Below, one piece after another: positions 23,977 to 36,564 of a stretch of DNA of 48,404 bases. The translations under genes were made by a program, and so were the position numbers. This DNA comes from Ciona intestinalis (lineage: Eukaryota > Chordata > Ascidiacea > Phlebobranchia > Cionidae). Position 1 is the first letter of the stretch. Each line of letters starts with the position of its first letter. The stretch covers positions 1 through 48,404 of the forward strand of contig NW_004190340.2 in NCBI RefSeq assembly GCF_000224145.3. Reading direction: 5' to 3'. The notes under the pieces are model-generated. The model was not told the DNA's origin. It saw nothing but the letters and a program-made list of their open reading frames with translations, and did not search any database.

Positions 23977-25757
23977 ATGATAACACAGAGGATGCAAAAC
24001 GTCAAGGTCAGGGATAATAACAGGGCGAAAGTATTGCCATCGTTTAACTTATCAATTATATATGTCATATTCTACATAAGCTTGTTCAAAGCGAACGACA
24101 GAACGCATGCTTCTGCGCGTCTCGTCAAGCAAAATGACCAGCATACGTCAAAGTTGCAGAGGGTTGATACCCATTCGAGCATACCTCATGAGACAACGAA
24201 CAGAATGGGATTATTATTCACATTAATAAACCATGCTGGTGATACAAACAGAAATAAAAGGAATACTGACACGTTTGATGAGCCTTTATATCAATCATAC
24301 AGTAACTGCCAATACAAAGATGTATTTTATGGTGCGGTATTTGAATGCGACCCAGTGATACATTTAAAGTTTGGTCGTGCATCCCAACAACAAGGAAGAA
24401 GCAACATCACCGTGTATCATCAAGGTCGCCCAGTTTTGTATGACGTAACAAGGCAATGGAGTGTACCTTTAAACACAAGTGATCTACGATTATGGGAGCA
24501 AGATATATCAATTGTTGGATCAAAATCATTTATCCGTCTGAATAAACTTCGATCTTTGCATTTGGGGAGAAATCAGATTGCCTATTTATCGAAACAAGCA
24601 TTTAACGGTACGTAAAACTACAAAAGAGAAGTACTCTGTAACTAAATGCACAATTTAGTTCTAATATGTTATTGAAAATGTTATTAAATTTATTCTTAGG
24701 TTTGACAAACCTTCAGGAACTTGATTTGTCCTTCAATCGACTTCAATCCATTCCAAGTTGTTTGTTTGCTACTCTACCGCACCTACAAACGCTGAAATTA
24801 AACAATAATGAAATTGAAAATATTCAAAGCTCGTCACTACTTGGCCTATTTTCCTTGACGTCACTGGATCTGTCAAGTAATACGATCAGAGAAATCGCTG
24901 ATAATTCTTTCAGCTCGCTTCCTATCGACAGAAGCATCATAATTAATATTCGAAACAATCGATTGACCACTCCACGGTTCAGGTGGCTTTTATTCGAAGC
25001 AACATCCACGTGTGGCGTCACAAGCAACCCGCAGCAAATAAATATCCACCGACAACTAACACCAAGAACAAACTTAACGGGGACACGAAATTCTTTGTTA
25101 ATACTCAGAGCTTCTTTTAATCCGTGGGATTGCTCATGTAGGAATAACGGCCACACTTTTGAATTTGTCAAGCAAACCATTACGTCATTTAAAAGAAATG
25201 GCTCCGGTCACGGTTGGGAGATCATTATGCCTTGTGCAACGCCCACTGCCATGAAAGATAAAAATATTGCGAATCCCGCAGATGTCGCCAGAGGGTTGCA
25301 TAGTCTGTGTTGTCAGAATCAAAGCCGTGAAATCAATTCTACATGTCATTATATCGGCAGATGGATGAGTTTGTCGTTAAGTAATAACAGCATTGACAAT
25401 ATACCACATTCCGATTCTCAAGTCACGATAATTGGAATTGTTATCGTGATTGCATTTCCCGTTTTACTAATGTTTTGTCCCGACTGTGACAAAACAGTCG
25501 GGCCTTATGTTGTCACAGGTCAAGTTGACATTGGCCACGTTGGTGCTCGAAACTCTAACAACAACAGATTTATTTCTGAAAGAAATCGAAATAACAACTC
25601 CAGTGTAATTTGTAAACAAATCAACGTAACATGTGACGTCACATACGACATAAATGCCTCAATAGCGCAAATTCGACTGAAAGAAGAACGTTTAAAGTTT
25701 GTGCATTGGTTAAATGGGTCTCAGGTACCAAACATGTCGACCGGTTTTGTGACATAG
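23977..25757 (+). CDS. Leucine-rich-repeat type I membrane protein, 562 residues, 2 exons
   Basis: Exons 23977-24607 and 24700-25757 join G|GT in phase across a 92-nt intron. A hydrophobic stretch near residues 28-43 (IIYVIFYISLFKA) is a likely signal peptide with a long basic lead; Met6 is another possible start. Leucine-rich repeats run from about residue 188 to 300: LRSLHLGRNQIAYLS, LQELDLSFNRLQSIP, LQTLKLNNNEIENI and LTSLDLSSNTIREIA. A C-terminal cap with FNPWDCSC and later cysteines follows (about 350-415). One membrane segment (VTIIGIVIVIAFPVLLMF, about 452-469) is followed by a tail of about 90 residues. The roughly 150 residues before the repeats contain a few cysteines and no family I recognise. 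The layout is that of a cell-surface adhesion or receptor protein; ligand and orthology are not clear. Confidence 0.87.
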
Positions 25758-25910
25758 AGTAAAATGCGATATGTTTGTTATCAAGATATTGTTATATATT
25801 TGGACATGATGTTTATTGAAAGTTAATATTATATGTTTTTTTTATTATTTTAACCAATCATTACAAAAATCTCAGCGCATATTTTCTACCTGTTACACGT
25901 TCATATATCA

Positions 25911-25916
25911 AATAAA
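25911..25916 (+). other. Poly(A) signal of the LRR gene
   Basis: AATAAA about 155 nt after the TAG stop at 25757; a short perfect hairpin follows at 25943. Confidence 0.55.
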
Positions 25917-25942
25917 GAACTTCAATAATCGGTGGAGCCGAG

Positions 25943-25959
25943 TCCCACTGCGAGTGGGA
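25943..25959. other. Perfect 7-bp hairpin after a poly(A) signal
   Basis: TCCCACT-GCG-AGTGGGA forms a perfect stem with a 3-nt loop, 26 nt after the LRR gene's AATAAA. It may affect 3' end formation or be the trace of a small inverted repeat element. No function can be assigned. Confidence 0.4.
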
Positions 25960-26940
25960 AGTTTCGGTTTGCGGGCATTATATCGACTGCGTTGATATTG
26001 CTATCTACGTATTTAATATTGTCATCTATCCTCATATGAAGCAAGCAAATAAAGTATACAAGTTTAATGTATGATGATTTTAGCGGTCATCGTAAAACTC
26101 ATGACTCTGAAAGAGGCGGTAACCATTTTAAACCAGTACCTAGAACCTTTAACATCGCTTTTCCTTTGGGTAATTGCATCATACCTGAAATAGAGATACA
26201 GTGTCTACGTTTACGGGATATTATATTACCCGTCGCCCCTGCATTACGGCAAAGACAGCGATACTGCTGTAACCAACAGTGTCCCGTGGTACGATATAAC
26301 CACTCAACGTCGGGACTACTCATACTTAGGTAAAAATATTTAACGAAATATATATATACAAAAACAAAACTGTTTTACCGCCATTCCCTGTGAGCAAGTT
26401 CTTAGGTGATTGTTGTCGACATCTAGACTAGTGTGCTGTAGCCTGCATCAATATCCTTAATATTTTCGCAACTTCATTGGGCAGAACTTCGTGCTGCTTT
26501 AGAAAATCAAGCAGTTTCAAGTTTCCGTGCTTACCGTTATAAAGCGGATGGACGCGCTTACACACACAGTTCCTTTTTTATGAAAGCACGTCATTGGACC
26601 TTGCTATGCGAGGGTAAATCACAACATAGGAAGGTCCGTTAGGTGTAGTGTGTACTACTACTCTAAGTTATAATTCCATCTTTCGATTATCTCAACGTCA
26701 CACAACCTAAACAGGTATGTTAGGCCAGCTAGTCTCTAGCGCCACCTTGCTGGCGAATGTATTTTGTTTAATAATTACGTTCGCTGATTTGAAATCAAGA
26801 TTAACATGCGGTTACGTGATAACCACACGAAGCGCACAACATGTAGTAAACATATGTGGTACAAGATAAATTCTATTGACATGATACATATTATTGCACA
26901 CACACTTCAATGTTGAAACAAACATTATATCAGTGATGGA
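25960..26940. other. Convergent intergenic spacer
   Basis: Lies between the 3' ends of the LRR gene (plus) and ATP6V1H (minus). The 88-codon frame at 26067-26333 has no other support. ATTAAA on the minus strand at 26767-26772 may serve as the ATP6V1H poly(A) signal. Confidence 0.4.
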
Positions 26941-29900
26941 TCATTCATTGGTCACTTGTTTTCCAAGAAATTCCCTGAAAATAAATATCGTTAAATTATT
27001 GTTACTAAATAAATGTTGTTCTGTTTACCAGTTGTGAACCATCAACTTCTGCACAGCAATCAATGCATTATATTTCACTTGTGTATTCTCATGACTTAAT
27101 AACTGCATCACTAATTGTTTTATACCAAGTTGTTCTATCACTCTGAAACAGAAAAAAGATTTCTATGTTTATTAAAGTTATCATTACCTCAGTTATTTAT
27201 TTATGAAAAAAACATAGACCATTTGAACATGGCCTACTGTTGTATTAATTTTCATACATATTCCAGTACTTTAGTATTGGGTAGATTGTGGGAAGTACAT
27301 TTAGTTATAACATATTGCACATTACTATGTTACACTGCATATTAAAATATATATTTGCATAATAAATATACTTTATAAAATGTATTTGCAATATAGGTTT
27401 CTCTTATCCATTTACTTACTTCTTTCCTCTTGGATAATGTCGAACATATTCCCCGATATCATGAGTGGCAACTGCAAGGATTTCCGGATCCTGACAAGTT
27501 TCCAACAAATTTGTCAAAATTCTAAATAAACATAAGATTAACAGAATTTAAATTGTATGTTTAAATAGAAATACCTTGATTATAAATTAGTAATAATATC
27601 AATTGTATATCATAGAAAATTCCTTATGAAACCTAGATACATCTTAATTTTTAAAAAATAAATAATATTCTTAATTAACTTTACCAGTGGGGTATAAAAG
27701 CATCTTTCATAAACAATAAGCATATAGTGAAAGAAAATAAAGTATAATGACCCATAGGTAGTGGTTCAGGTGAGAAAATCTATTTATTTTTATTTTTTTA
27801 AACATTACCCCACAGCTGTTAACTTTGATTGCCACCTTCCAAGTGTACAAACCCAGTTATGAATCTTCATCGTTCATATTCTTTCCCAAAAATCAAATAC
27901 CTTAACAACTCATAATTCTTTTCATTAAGTCGGGTTGAATTTTCTCTCCAAAATTTTTCTGATTTATGCACCGGGCTCCACTCCAATCGCTGTGACTTCA
28001 CTTCAGATGAATATTCGTCGAATGAACTAAAAATCAAATGAAAAAATAACACCATGTTTCAATATGACAACTATGACATTTGATATTATAATGGTATACA
28101 TAAAGTTAAAATTGTTAAAATACAGCAAAATAACAGTTTGACATCATTTTTAAAAAGATTTTTTATTTTAGTGACAGGTCTATGCGAGTTCAAAATGATG
28201 TAAAAATACCTTAAATCCAGCAGACATTCACCAAGATGATTCGACAAATACTCAATATCAGCAAGAATATCTTCATCCGTAAATTGCTTACCCTGATAAT
28301 ATAGTCTATTTCAAAACAGAGAACTAATATTTCCCTCAAACACACAAATCAATAAATAGATTTGAAAAATATTCTTTAAGCCTCAAAATCGCAAACAGAT
28401 ACCCTAACTTGTTGCTAATCAATTTTGAATATTAAACATAACAGAGATACCCAGTAACCTTAAGTCATGGAAGCCCCAAGTGTTAAATCAAAGCCATACC
28501 TCTAGTATCTCCAAGTTTTTCAATATCTTGCAATGGATCATGGCAAGTGAGAAAAGCTTTACAGTTTCTGGGTCGTTGGGTTTTTCAATCAAGTTCTAGA
28601 AAAAATATTTTAAAGTAATGAATATATAGTAGTTCGGCAGTAAGATAGCTAAGAAACAAAGAATATTTAATAGTTAAATACCTGTATCCTCATTCCTCAG
28701 TACTCTTACAATAGTCAAACCAGGAAATACAAGATATAGTAGGGTGGGGGAAGATGGGACACATTTAGCACAAAATAACCAAATAAAAAATAGAATGAAA
28801 TAGTGTCCCATCTTACTATATTATTAACTTACGGAATCCATCCTATTTTGTAGTAGTATATAATACAAAGTTTTATTTCATTAACTGCTGATTATTTCAT
28901 ATGTTGGAAAAAGAAATTAATGTTGTTTTACAAAATTCTCAATAAAAATCACCCGAAATGCTGCCAGAACAATCCTTGTGACTTTTTCTTTAGCAGCTTC
29001 ACCGAGAATATCAGCAAGCAATGGAACTGGATTAAATGCAACCATCTGATCAACTAATTCAGGTGAAAATGTAAGTAACCAGATACAAACTGTGGTTTGG
29101 TATTGAATCTGAAAACCACATTTCGTCTGCAGCACAGCCATCAAACTGTAAGAAGAAGAAGAATTTAAGTATAAAGTTAAACAACAAACAGCAACTATTG
29201 TATAATATAACTGTAAGTATACAGCTATGAATTAAAAACATAGTCCAATAAAGTAATAAAGGTTTACTTTAAATATCACAACAATATAGATTGCACTACC
29301 TGGACAAGCCGTCCATTTCAAAAAAGGCAAGTCTGTACTGCCGAACTTTTAACATCATTTGTAAGGAAGATAAAATGCTCTGTATGTAATCCGTCATCTG
29401 TAATATAACTATTATCAAGAATATGTTTGAAAATTGTTAAAAAATCAAAATGATGTATAAACCAAAACAAAGTTTTTATTGCAATTTTAAAATAATAATT
29501 CCATTAATAAACATTACGAACTCTACAACTAGCATACAACATATGAATAATCAAGTAAATATCAGCATTAAAGCAGCTTTCGCTTTAAACTAACTGATTT
29601 CGCTTTGATTGAAAGTAAAACGGATGTTTAGAATTTGAAAAGCAATAGGCCTTCTTCAAGAGCAAAATAACAATTTACAAGTATTAGCATTATTCAAAGC
29701 AAAATTAAAGTACCATGCAGTCAGTTGATTATTAAATACATGCAAACTAATTATTTCTATAATAGCTGGTTAAGAATTTAAGTGGCAAAAAATCAGTTTT
29801 AAATAAAGATTCTTCTACAAAAGCTAAAGTTACCTCTGTAGACACATATGCAGACGGATCTCTTGATATACGAGAAGTCTAACCATATAATAAACAATAT

Positions 29901-30965
29901 AACAAATTATACGAAGTATTGTATGGCAGTGGAGCAGCAATGGGCATATTTCATTCCATGTTGGCAGCAATCAGCAATTCTATTTACAACTATCATCACT
30001 TTTATCTGCAGCTTGCTATGAGCGATTTAAAAAAGTAAGCTACACCATTGCTTTTAAATGAATAGTAACCATTCAAACATTTTGTTGTAACTAACACTCA
30101 TATTATTACATATAACTAACATGGAGTTTATGCTGAAATGTTCAAAATGAAATTATACAACATAAGCAAACCAATTAAAAACAATGAAAACCTATTAAAA
30201 AAATATTACCTCATTTGCAAGCTGAGTTTTAATCCAATTCAAATAATAGTTGAGATCTTGAGTGGACATCCTTTCCTTGCCCCAGCATGCTAGTTTAGCA
30301 ATTATACGACTTGCCTATGTCACAGAAATGTAAGAACAATAAACTAAGTTATTCCATAATTTCCAGTAAAGTGTAATTTACTTTATCCTCATGTGGCCGG
30401 AAAACGACAGTCATTATAACACGAATGTTCTGTTTCATACACCTTATGCTAGCTTAGGAGTTACCAAGTATGATAATTTGTCTGTGATTATGTTTTGGGG
30501 GATTGTTTCTTTTTTTTGCAATTTGTACAACCCATTAGGAACAACTGGGTTGGAGCAATTGCTGTTAAATGTCTTGCCCAAGGACACATACGCCCACAAT
30601 GGTAGCAGTTAAGAGCTTTGAACCCATTACCTTTGGCTAAACACTTTCGAGGCGCCAGATAAATATTTTCCTATACACCTTCCACATACCTGGTGAACGA
30701 TGAATCTATCATTTCTATTCAACATGTTCATGAAGCCAATCCACGGCGAAGCACGTTTCTTGTTGTTTGAATCATTGAAGAGTTCAGTTCGTTTTGGATC
30801 TTCCATTAATAAATCATCAACCGCAGTGAGAATGTAACGAACAGTTTGTTCTTTTGATATTCGTGTCATTAACGCAATAAACGTACGAGCACACTGTTGG
30901 TTGTATATATCTTTATTCACATTTACAGATAATACTAGATTTTAGTATCCTATGGAAGATAAATA

Positions 30966-31008
<43 letters not shown>

Positions 31009-31663
31009 TTATACATCTTTGTAGGCACATAAAAAAATTCAAAAGTTTAAATAAAAACTGCTGTCAAACCAAACATAAATTAAACCCACAGTGTTCTGTA
31101 GCTGGGTGAAATTATTATATAATTGGAAAAAATGAAGAACCCATAAGTACTTTAAATATAACAAATTATAAAAACATTTCCAACCTCCTCTCCTCTTCTA
31201 TCAAGAACAGATTTTCTTGCTTCAAATGATCGACTTGCATCAAATTCTTGAATAATTTCAAAATCTTGTTGTTGTATCATTTGTCCTTGCAAGTAGGATT
31301 GCCAATTCACTCTATGACTACGAACATCCACAGCCTGCATAATCATGGTTATTTTAATAATGCATAGGGATATAATGCATAGGGGTTGTTTGAAAATATG
31401 CAGTACTTAAACCTAATAAATCAGAACAAAAATCAGCGCATACCATGCACAAAATAAAAAAAATCCTGTGCAAAAGGCAAACATTCCCCCCTCTGTAACT
31501 TGCTTCCTTCTATAGGAATATCATACATAACAGCTATTATTACAATTATTTTAAATTAAAACTATACCTGTGACTTTAATGTGTTTGTTGACATGGAATA
31601 TACGGGAAGTCCATTTTCTGTCGATGTCATACCAGTATTGTTTGAATTTGATACAACATTCAT
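26941..31663 (-). CDS. ATP6V1H: V-type proton ATPase subunit H, complete, 13 exons, 481 residues
   Basis: Exons: 31568-31663 (ATG), 31185-31334, 30690-30893, 30210-30314, 29834-29878, 29300-29397, 28953-29145, 28500-28595, 28210-28292, 27901-28026, 27420-27521, 27029-27142 and 26941-26974 (TGA). The total of 1446 nt gives 481 residues, close to human ATP6V1H (483), with every junction GT-AG and in phase. Diagnostic stretches are [84 protein letters not shown] and [12 protein letters not shown]. Subunit H belongs to the cytosolic V1 sector and, in other species, couples ATP hydrolysis to proton pumping and silences free V1. It is built of HEAT/armadillo-like helical repeats. The N-terminal 32 residues and the 15-residue exon at 29834 are the least conserved parts. 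Introns hold a SINE, a short MITE and a TA repeat. Nothing appears broken. Confidence 0.97.
28733..28821. mobile_element. Short, internally deleted MITE copy in an ATP6V1H intron
   Basis: The best preserved left end (TATAGTAGGGTGGGGGAAG) and the right end GTGTCCCATCTTACTATA are joined by only about 40 bp. It keeps TTTAGCACA but has lost the AACAACGGTC and TTGTTTACTACC blocks of full copies. Confidence 0.75.
30379..30657 (-). mobile_element. Full-length-looking SINE in an ATP6V1H intron
   Basis: The longest copy of the family here. The plus-strand reading has TACTTTATCCTC, CGACAGTCATTATAACACG, ACAACCCATTAGGAACAACT, TGTCTTGCCCAAGGACACAT, GGTAGCAG and CTTTGAACCCATTACC. The tRNA-like end is at the right. 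It lies 32 bp from the splice donor of the exon 30690-30893. Confidence 0.7.
30972..31006. repeat. (TA)n simple repeat
   Basis: An uninterrupted TA dinucleotide run of about 35 bp in the second ATP6V1H intron. Confidence 0.95.
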
Positions 31664-32161
31664 GTTTCAACAAATATTAACTTCCTCAATATCCTACAAA
31701 AGTTTTGTTGTATAGAAATTTAACGGTTTTGCTCAAAACGTATCTAATGAGCTTTGGCTTCAAGCAATACTATACTGATAGTGATATATTTCTGTATTAG
31801 ACTCCATGTACAGTAGTACAGTCCTAGTACAGCGTATATTAATTACATTAACAACTAAAACTAGGTAACGGTTAGTGCTTTATGGACTGATGTGCAATTG
31901 CAGTTTTTCTCGCGTTTTCACATTGCTTTCATTTGTTATCCAAAGAGACGTTTTGTCTAAATTGATTTCTTATTAGGAAGGCTTTAATATTATGTTATAA
32001 ATAGAAAAGTGTTTTGCGAAAGTCATACATATCAACCGACAATTTAATACAGCGGGATCANNNNNNNNNNNNNNNNNNNNNNNNNNNNNNNNNNNNNNNN
32101 NNNNNNNNNNATATGATTTCTATCGGTCTGATGATAATGATTGACAATTGTCATGTGCCAG

Positions 32162-34889
32162 CATAGACACCTTAAATGTAATAGACTGAACTCGGTAAAA
32201 AAATTTCAGACAGGTCACGCATGATTGAACCCAGGCGGCAATTTGGTGTTTAAGTTGTATCTCTATAGTAACAGACAGTAGCGTCGGTAAAGTTATAAAT
32301 ACAGTCTTACAGACAGATCATAGCTTCTACAACAGTTCGATATAATGAATTGTTGCATTCCCGGCTGCTCCTATTCCCACAAGGAAGGTAGAGAAAGACG
32401 GTCACTATTCTCCATAAGACGTCCAGAATTTGGGAAAACCGCTAGCGAAAAACTGCACCGAACAGATTTGACAAATTTTATTTTAAGGTTAAGAGATCCA
32501 CTTAAAGGAGATAACATAAAACAACTGCTACATAAAGAAAAGTAGGTCATGAATATGTTGGTGTAATGGTGTGGATACTGTACCATAAGAAAATTGTTTT
32601 TAACTGGAACACATTCATCATGCTATTATTTTTTAGTAATACAGTCTATCTGGAACATTTTAACCCACGGTCATTACCTATAAATTTTATTTAGGGCAAC
32701 CATTTGTGAAATTCACTTTTCTGAAGATGATTTCATCGTGCACAATACACGAAAAAGTTTAAAATCTGGCGCAATGCCGAAATTTTTCTTGCCTGCCAAG
32801 TGCAAAACTACACAAAAAGTTTGTATTTTACTTTGTTTTTAGGTAAACAGTACTTTGAAATTATTCTTCGGGTACGGCACAAACTAGTGCAATAACAGTG
32901 AATTATTATTCCAGCCATCCAGAAAGCAACCATTTTATCGGCAGCCACTTCCACCTGTTATTCGGCATAAATCAGCAATCAATGTTTTAAAATCTTACGA
33001 AAGTTTATCAGAGTCCCTAAAAAGTAAGACAGATCAGTTTCATGTATTAGGTTATTCAGTACCAAAAGCATTACTATATTTCAGAACAGTGGGGTTTGGT
33101 ATTTAGAAACAATTACTTATTCTTAGAATATGTAGAGAGAGAAAATGATATTCAGCCAAGCATCAGGTACAAAAGTTTATTTGAGGTTTTGCCTAAAAGT
33201 ATATTTTCATATTTAAAACTTATTTACATAACGATTTGTATTTCCCTATTTTCACACAGTATTTGTCTTTCATTGGATTTGATTATTTTGTGGGTGGCCT
33301 TTGGTGGATGGCGAACAGATATTGCACAGTTTGAGGTGTGCAATTTAAAAACAACAATTCTTAAAGAATTCTTAGGTATATAAATTATTAATACAAAATC
33401 TATACAAAACTTGGGCAAATGCTAATGAGCCTAACAAATTTTAAGATCAATTCTTAAAATATGAACTGTGCTGTGGAGTGGAACAGCCAACAAGAAATAC
33501 AAAAGTTCACCATTTACAATCGTGGTGTGGTGATTCAATGGACGTTCACCAAAGTGTAATGGAATTGGTAAGAAATTGGTGATGTTGATATAATACAAAG
33601 ATATAATTATTGTAATATATATATCATGAAATCATGATGAATATAATACAATAAACAATGTTACAGTTGAGGTTGGTGGACAAAGGTGCTACCCTTGTGA
33701 TAAGTATGATATCAAAACAAAGTACAACAAAAAGTATACTTCATTGAAAAATGTGCAAGATGATGATTTAGTGACTGTGGATGAAGACACACACAATGAC
33801 ATAATTGTAAGTACAGATATTCATTAACCATCTTTCTAAAAACGACCCTACCTACTAGGAATTATATCATAAAGAAAATGATGAGATGAATGATTGGCAA
33901 AAAATGTTTTTTTCAAATCAATGCCAAAATGCAAAGACATCTCCCAAGCAGAGACGATATCACCCAGATGTGATACGGTGGGCGATCGAGCTGTATGCAC
34001 GATCCCCTGCTGCATACAATCAACTTAAAACTTCTGGGGTGTTGACTCTACCATCTTCAAAAACTCTGCAACAGTACAGGTATGAAAAAGTACACCATTG
34101 TTAATTTGTTTGTTACACAATATATAGTTATTCCCACCATAGTCGTCAGTCGATAAATCCAACTAATTTTCCATGTTATAGTTATTAGTTATAAACAAAA
34201 ATGTTTAATTTTAACGTGTTTTTTTTGTAGAAATGTGGCTTCAAATTCATCGGGAATAAACAGAATTGCAATGCAGCAACTAAAAGACAGTGTTGAGGGA
34301 TACATAACTGTTGATGAAATGAAAGGTATGTTTAACGCAAACTCAAAACTTTGTTTACTTCAAATCTATGACACATAATTTTAAATGCTCTTTCAGTTCA
34401 AGAAAGTTTGGTACTAAAACATGGAAAATTAGTTGGATTTATCGACTATGGTGATCGGAAGTGCGAGGAAAAACTAGCAACACATATATGCAGTAAGCTA
34501 TCGTCAATTTATAAGCCTAAAAATGTAGTAGAAAGATTAACTGAACTTTACGTTTAGTGTTTTACATTCGTTCTTTCAAAAAAAAGAAGTATCTGTACCG
34601 ATTGCATGGTGGCCTACCACAACAACACCTGCTTATCAATTGGCATCAGTGTTTTGGGAATTGTTTGGTGTGTGCGAGCTGAAGGGATTTCATATTAATG
34701 CAGTAGTTGCAGATGGTACATCTGTGAATCGGAAATTTTTTGAAATTCTAAGTGGTGTGACACATTCAAGATACCAACAGTACATTTGCTCAAACCCATC
34801 CCGACCAAGTTACCCAGTGTTTTTATGTTCAGACACCAGTCATTTACTTAAGGTATATCATGCATTATTAATATATTACTGAACCATAT
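32162..34889 (+). mobile_element. P-type (THAP9-like) transposon, copy A, 3' end in a gap
   Basis: The left end CATAGACACCTTAAATG is set by comparison with copy B. Exon 1 (32345-32540) encodes MNCCIPGCSYSHKEGR. Exon 2 (from 32695) encodes TICEIHFSEDDF and GAMPKFFLP; together they supply the C-x-C, C-x2-H and A-[VM]-P features of a THAP zinc finger, the DNA-binding part. Later exons encode KQPFYRQPLPPV (32915), WGLVFRNNYLFLEYVERE (about 33086), RRYHPDVIRWAIELYARS (33860-34079), KHGKLVGFIDYGDRK (about 34395) and FHINAVVADGTSVNRKFF plus CSDTSHLLK (34640-34850). This order is that of P-element transposases (THAP, helical region, RNase H-like core). An A8 run at 34578-34585, against A6 in copy B, shifts the frame before the core. 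The C-terminal part lies beyond the gap. Confidence 0.88.
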
Positions 34890-35423
34890 NNNNNNNNNNN
34901 NNNNNNNNNNNNNNNNNNNNNNNNNNNNNNNNNNNNNNNNNNNNNNNNNNNNNNNNNNNNNNNNNNNNNNNNNNNNNNNNNNNNNNNNNNNNNNNNNNNN
35001 NNNNNNNNNNNNNNTAAACAAGTCTAAAACACTAACAAAGTTGTATCCGTTTTAAGCTTGCACTCGGGCCATGCGATGATAAAGCAAGGTACATTCAATT
35101 ATTTATATTTATTGAAATTGGAAAAGTTACTCAGTCAGATAAAATAGTTTGTTGTTTTTAGTTAGGGTATTAAACTTGGTATCAACCATCTCTACTAGTT
35201 GTGATTAGCAATATAAAGTTTGCAATGAAGTATTTCTTTTATCCCACCAATTAGGATAGCAGTGCAAATTAGCAGATTACGTATCAACTGTAAAAAAGAA
35301 TTTAGTTTTAACATGAATTGTTATGTTTCTTGAAATTGTTCAATTTCTAATTGTTGTGATGACTAACCTTGTGCTCCAAATGCATCAACGAATCCAAAGT
35401 TTGAAACCAAATTCACGGATCTG

Positions 35424-36005
35424 TTGATCAATTTAAGCAGTGGTTACCTGCTTAGATCAGATGAGACGTTGACCATGAATTGCTCAGCTAATGGAAACCC
35501 TTCTGTAACTTGTACCTGGACTTGTTCTCCTTCAAATTGTGGTAGTTTACCAAACACTTGTGAGATCAACAATGTAAATGTTATTAATTCCACAACCATC
35601 ACATGTACGGTTGGTAATGGTGTTTGTGGAGGTGGTACTACCAGTATTACTCAACACATAACAGTGGTACCTAAAACTAGTAAGTTGGAATGTGAATAAA
35701 GTCAAATCAACTGATCATTTACACTGATTATTCAACAGGAGATCCATATATAGTGGTCGATGGAACAACAACAACAGCTACTTCTATTACAAGAAACAAA
35801 ACAGAAAGTTTAAGTTTAGCCTGTGGGATTGTCAACCAGAAAGAAATAAACACGTTAATAGTTTGGAAGAAAGATGGAATCATAAACTTCGGATCAGATA
35901 ATGTGACCATAAACAATCTATCCCCAGAAGATACAGGATCATATTCTTGTCACACAAGCGATGCTTTTGGAAATTTTTCATCATCTTTATACATTGATGT
36001 ATATT
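35424..36005 (+). pseudogene. Two immunoglobulin-domain exons, gene fragment between transposons
   Basis: Exon up to 35679 (SSGYLLRSDETLTMNCSANG, many Cys and N-glycosylation sites) is joined A|GA to exon 35739-36005 (SLSLACGI, then IVWKKDG, then LSPEDTGSYSCHTSDAFG). The second has the Cys, Trp and D-x-G-x-Y-x-C signature of an Ig fold and is a symmetric phase 1-1 exon, as usual for Ig repeats. The start of the first exon is unclear. It lies between the gap at 35014 and a SINE interrupted by P-type copy B. No signal peptide, membrane segment or neighbouring exon is seen, so it is a fragment of a larger Ig-superfamily gene, either misplaced by assembly or cut up by transposons. Confidence 0.7.
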
Positions 36006-36388
36006 GTGAGTACCGTTACTACCGTATGTAACATTTGCAAGGAAATGTTTGATTTAGGAATATTGTGATGAACCTTACTTGTTTTCTTGAATTTTATTTT
36101 TGTTGGTGTTAGTAATAATGTTTTAACTATAATGCCATTTATGTAAGCCCATGTCATAAAACTTGATATACTATTTCAATCTTTGATTTATTCCTATTTC
36201 TTGATTTCTATTTCCTGATTATTTCTGATTACTATTCTCTGTTGTATGTTCTTGATTTCTCTTTTGATATCTATTTAATGGATAAAACAATTTCTATTTC
36301 TTGATTTCTATTTTATGGAAAGAACTATTTCTTAATTTGCCAAACATTAGAACTTTTACGCAATCGACATAAATGAATGAATGTAAGA

Positions 36389-36564
36389 TACTTTATCCTC
36401 GCATGGTCCGAAAACGACAGTTATAACACGGGTGCTGATACACCTCGAGCCAGCTTACGAGTTACCATGTATGTTACTTTGTGGGTGATTATTCTTTTGG
36501 AGATTTTTTTATTTTTATATATGGCTGATTTTTGTACAACCCATTAGTGACCACTGGGTTGGAG
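36389..36564 (-). mobile_element. SINE truncated by P-type copy B
   Basis: Matches the 30379 SINE from TACTTTATCCTC through CCCATTAGTGACCACTGGGT, then breaks at GGTTGGAG where copy B begins. The tRNA-like part is not seen. This marks the left boundary of the P-type element. Confidence 0.75.

Noticed and set aside
26067..26333. 88-codon plus-strand frame and its antisense partner
   Set aside because: Both strands are open by chance. No homology or phase-matched exons between the LRR and ATP6V1H genes.
30972..31006. TA repeat as a replication or regulatory element
   Set aside because: A simple dinucleotide repeat in an intron, with no supporting sites around it.
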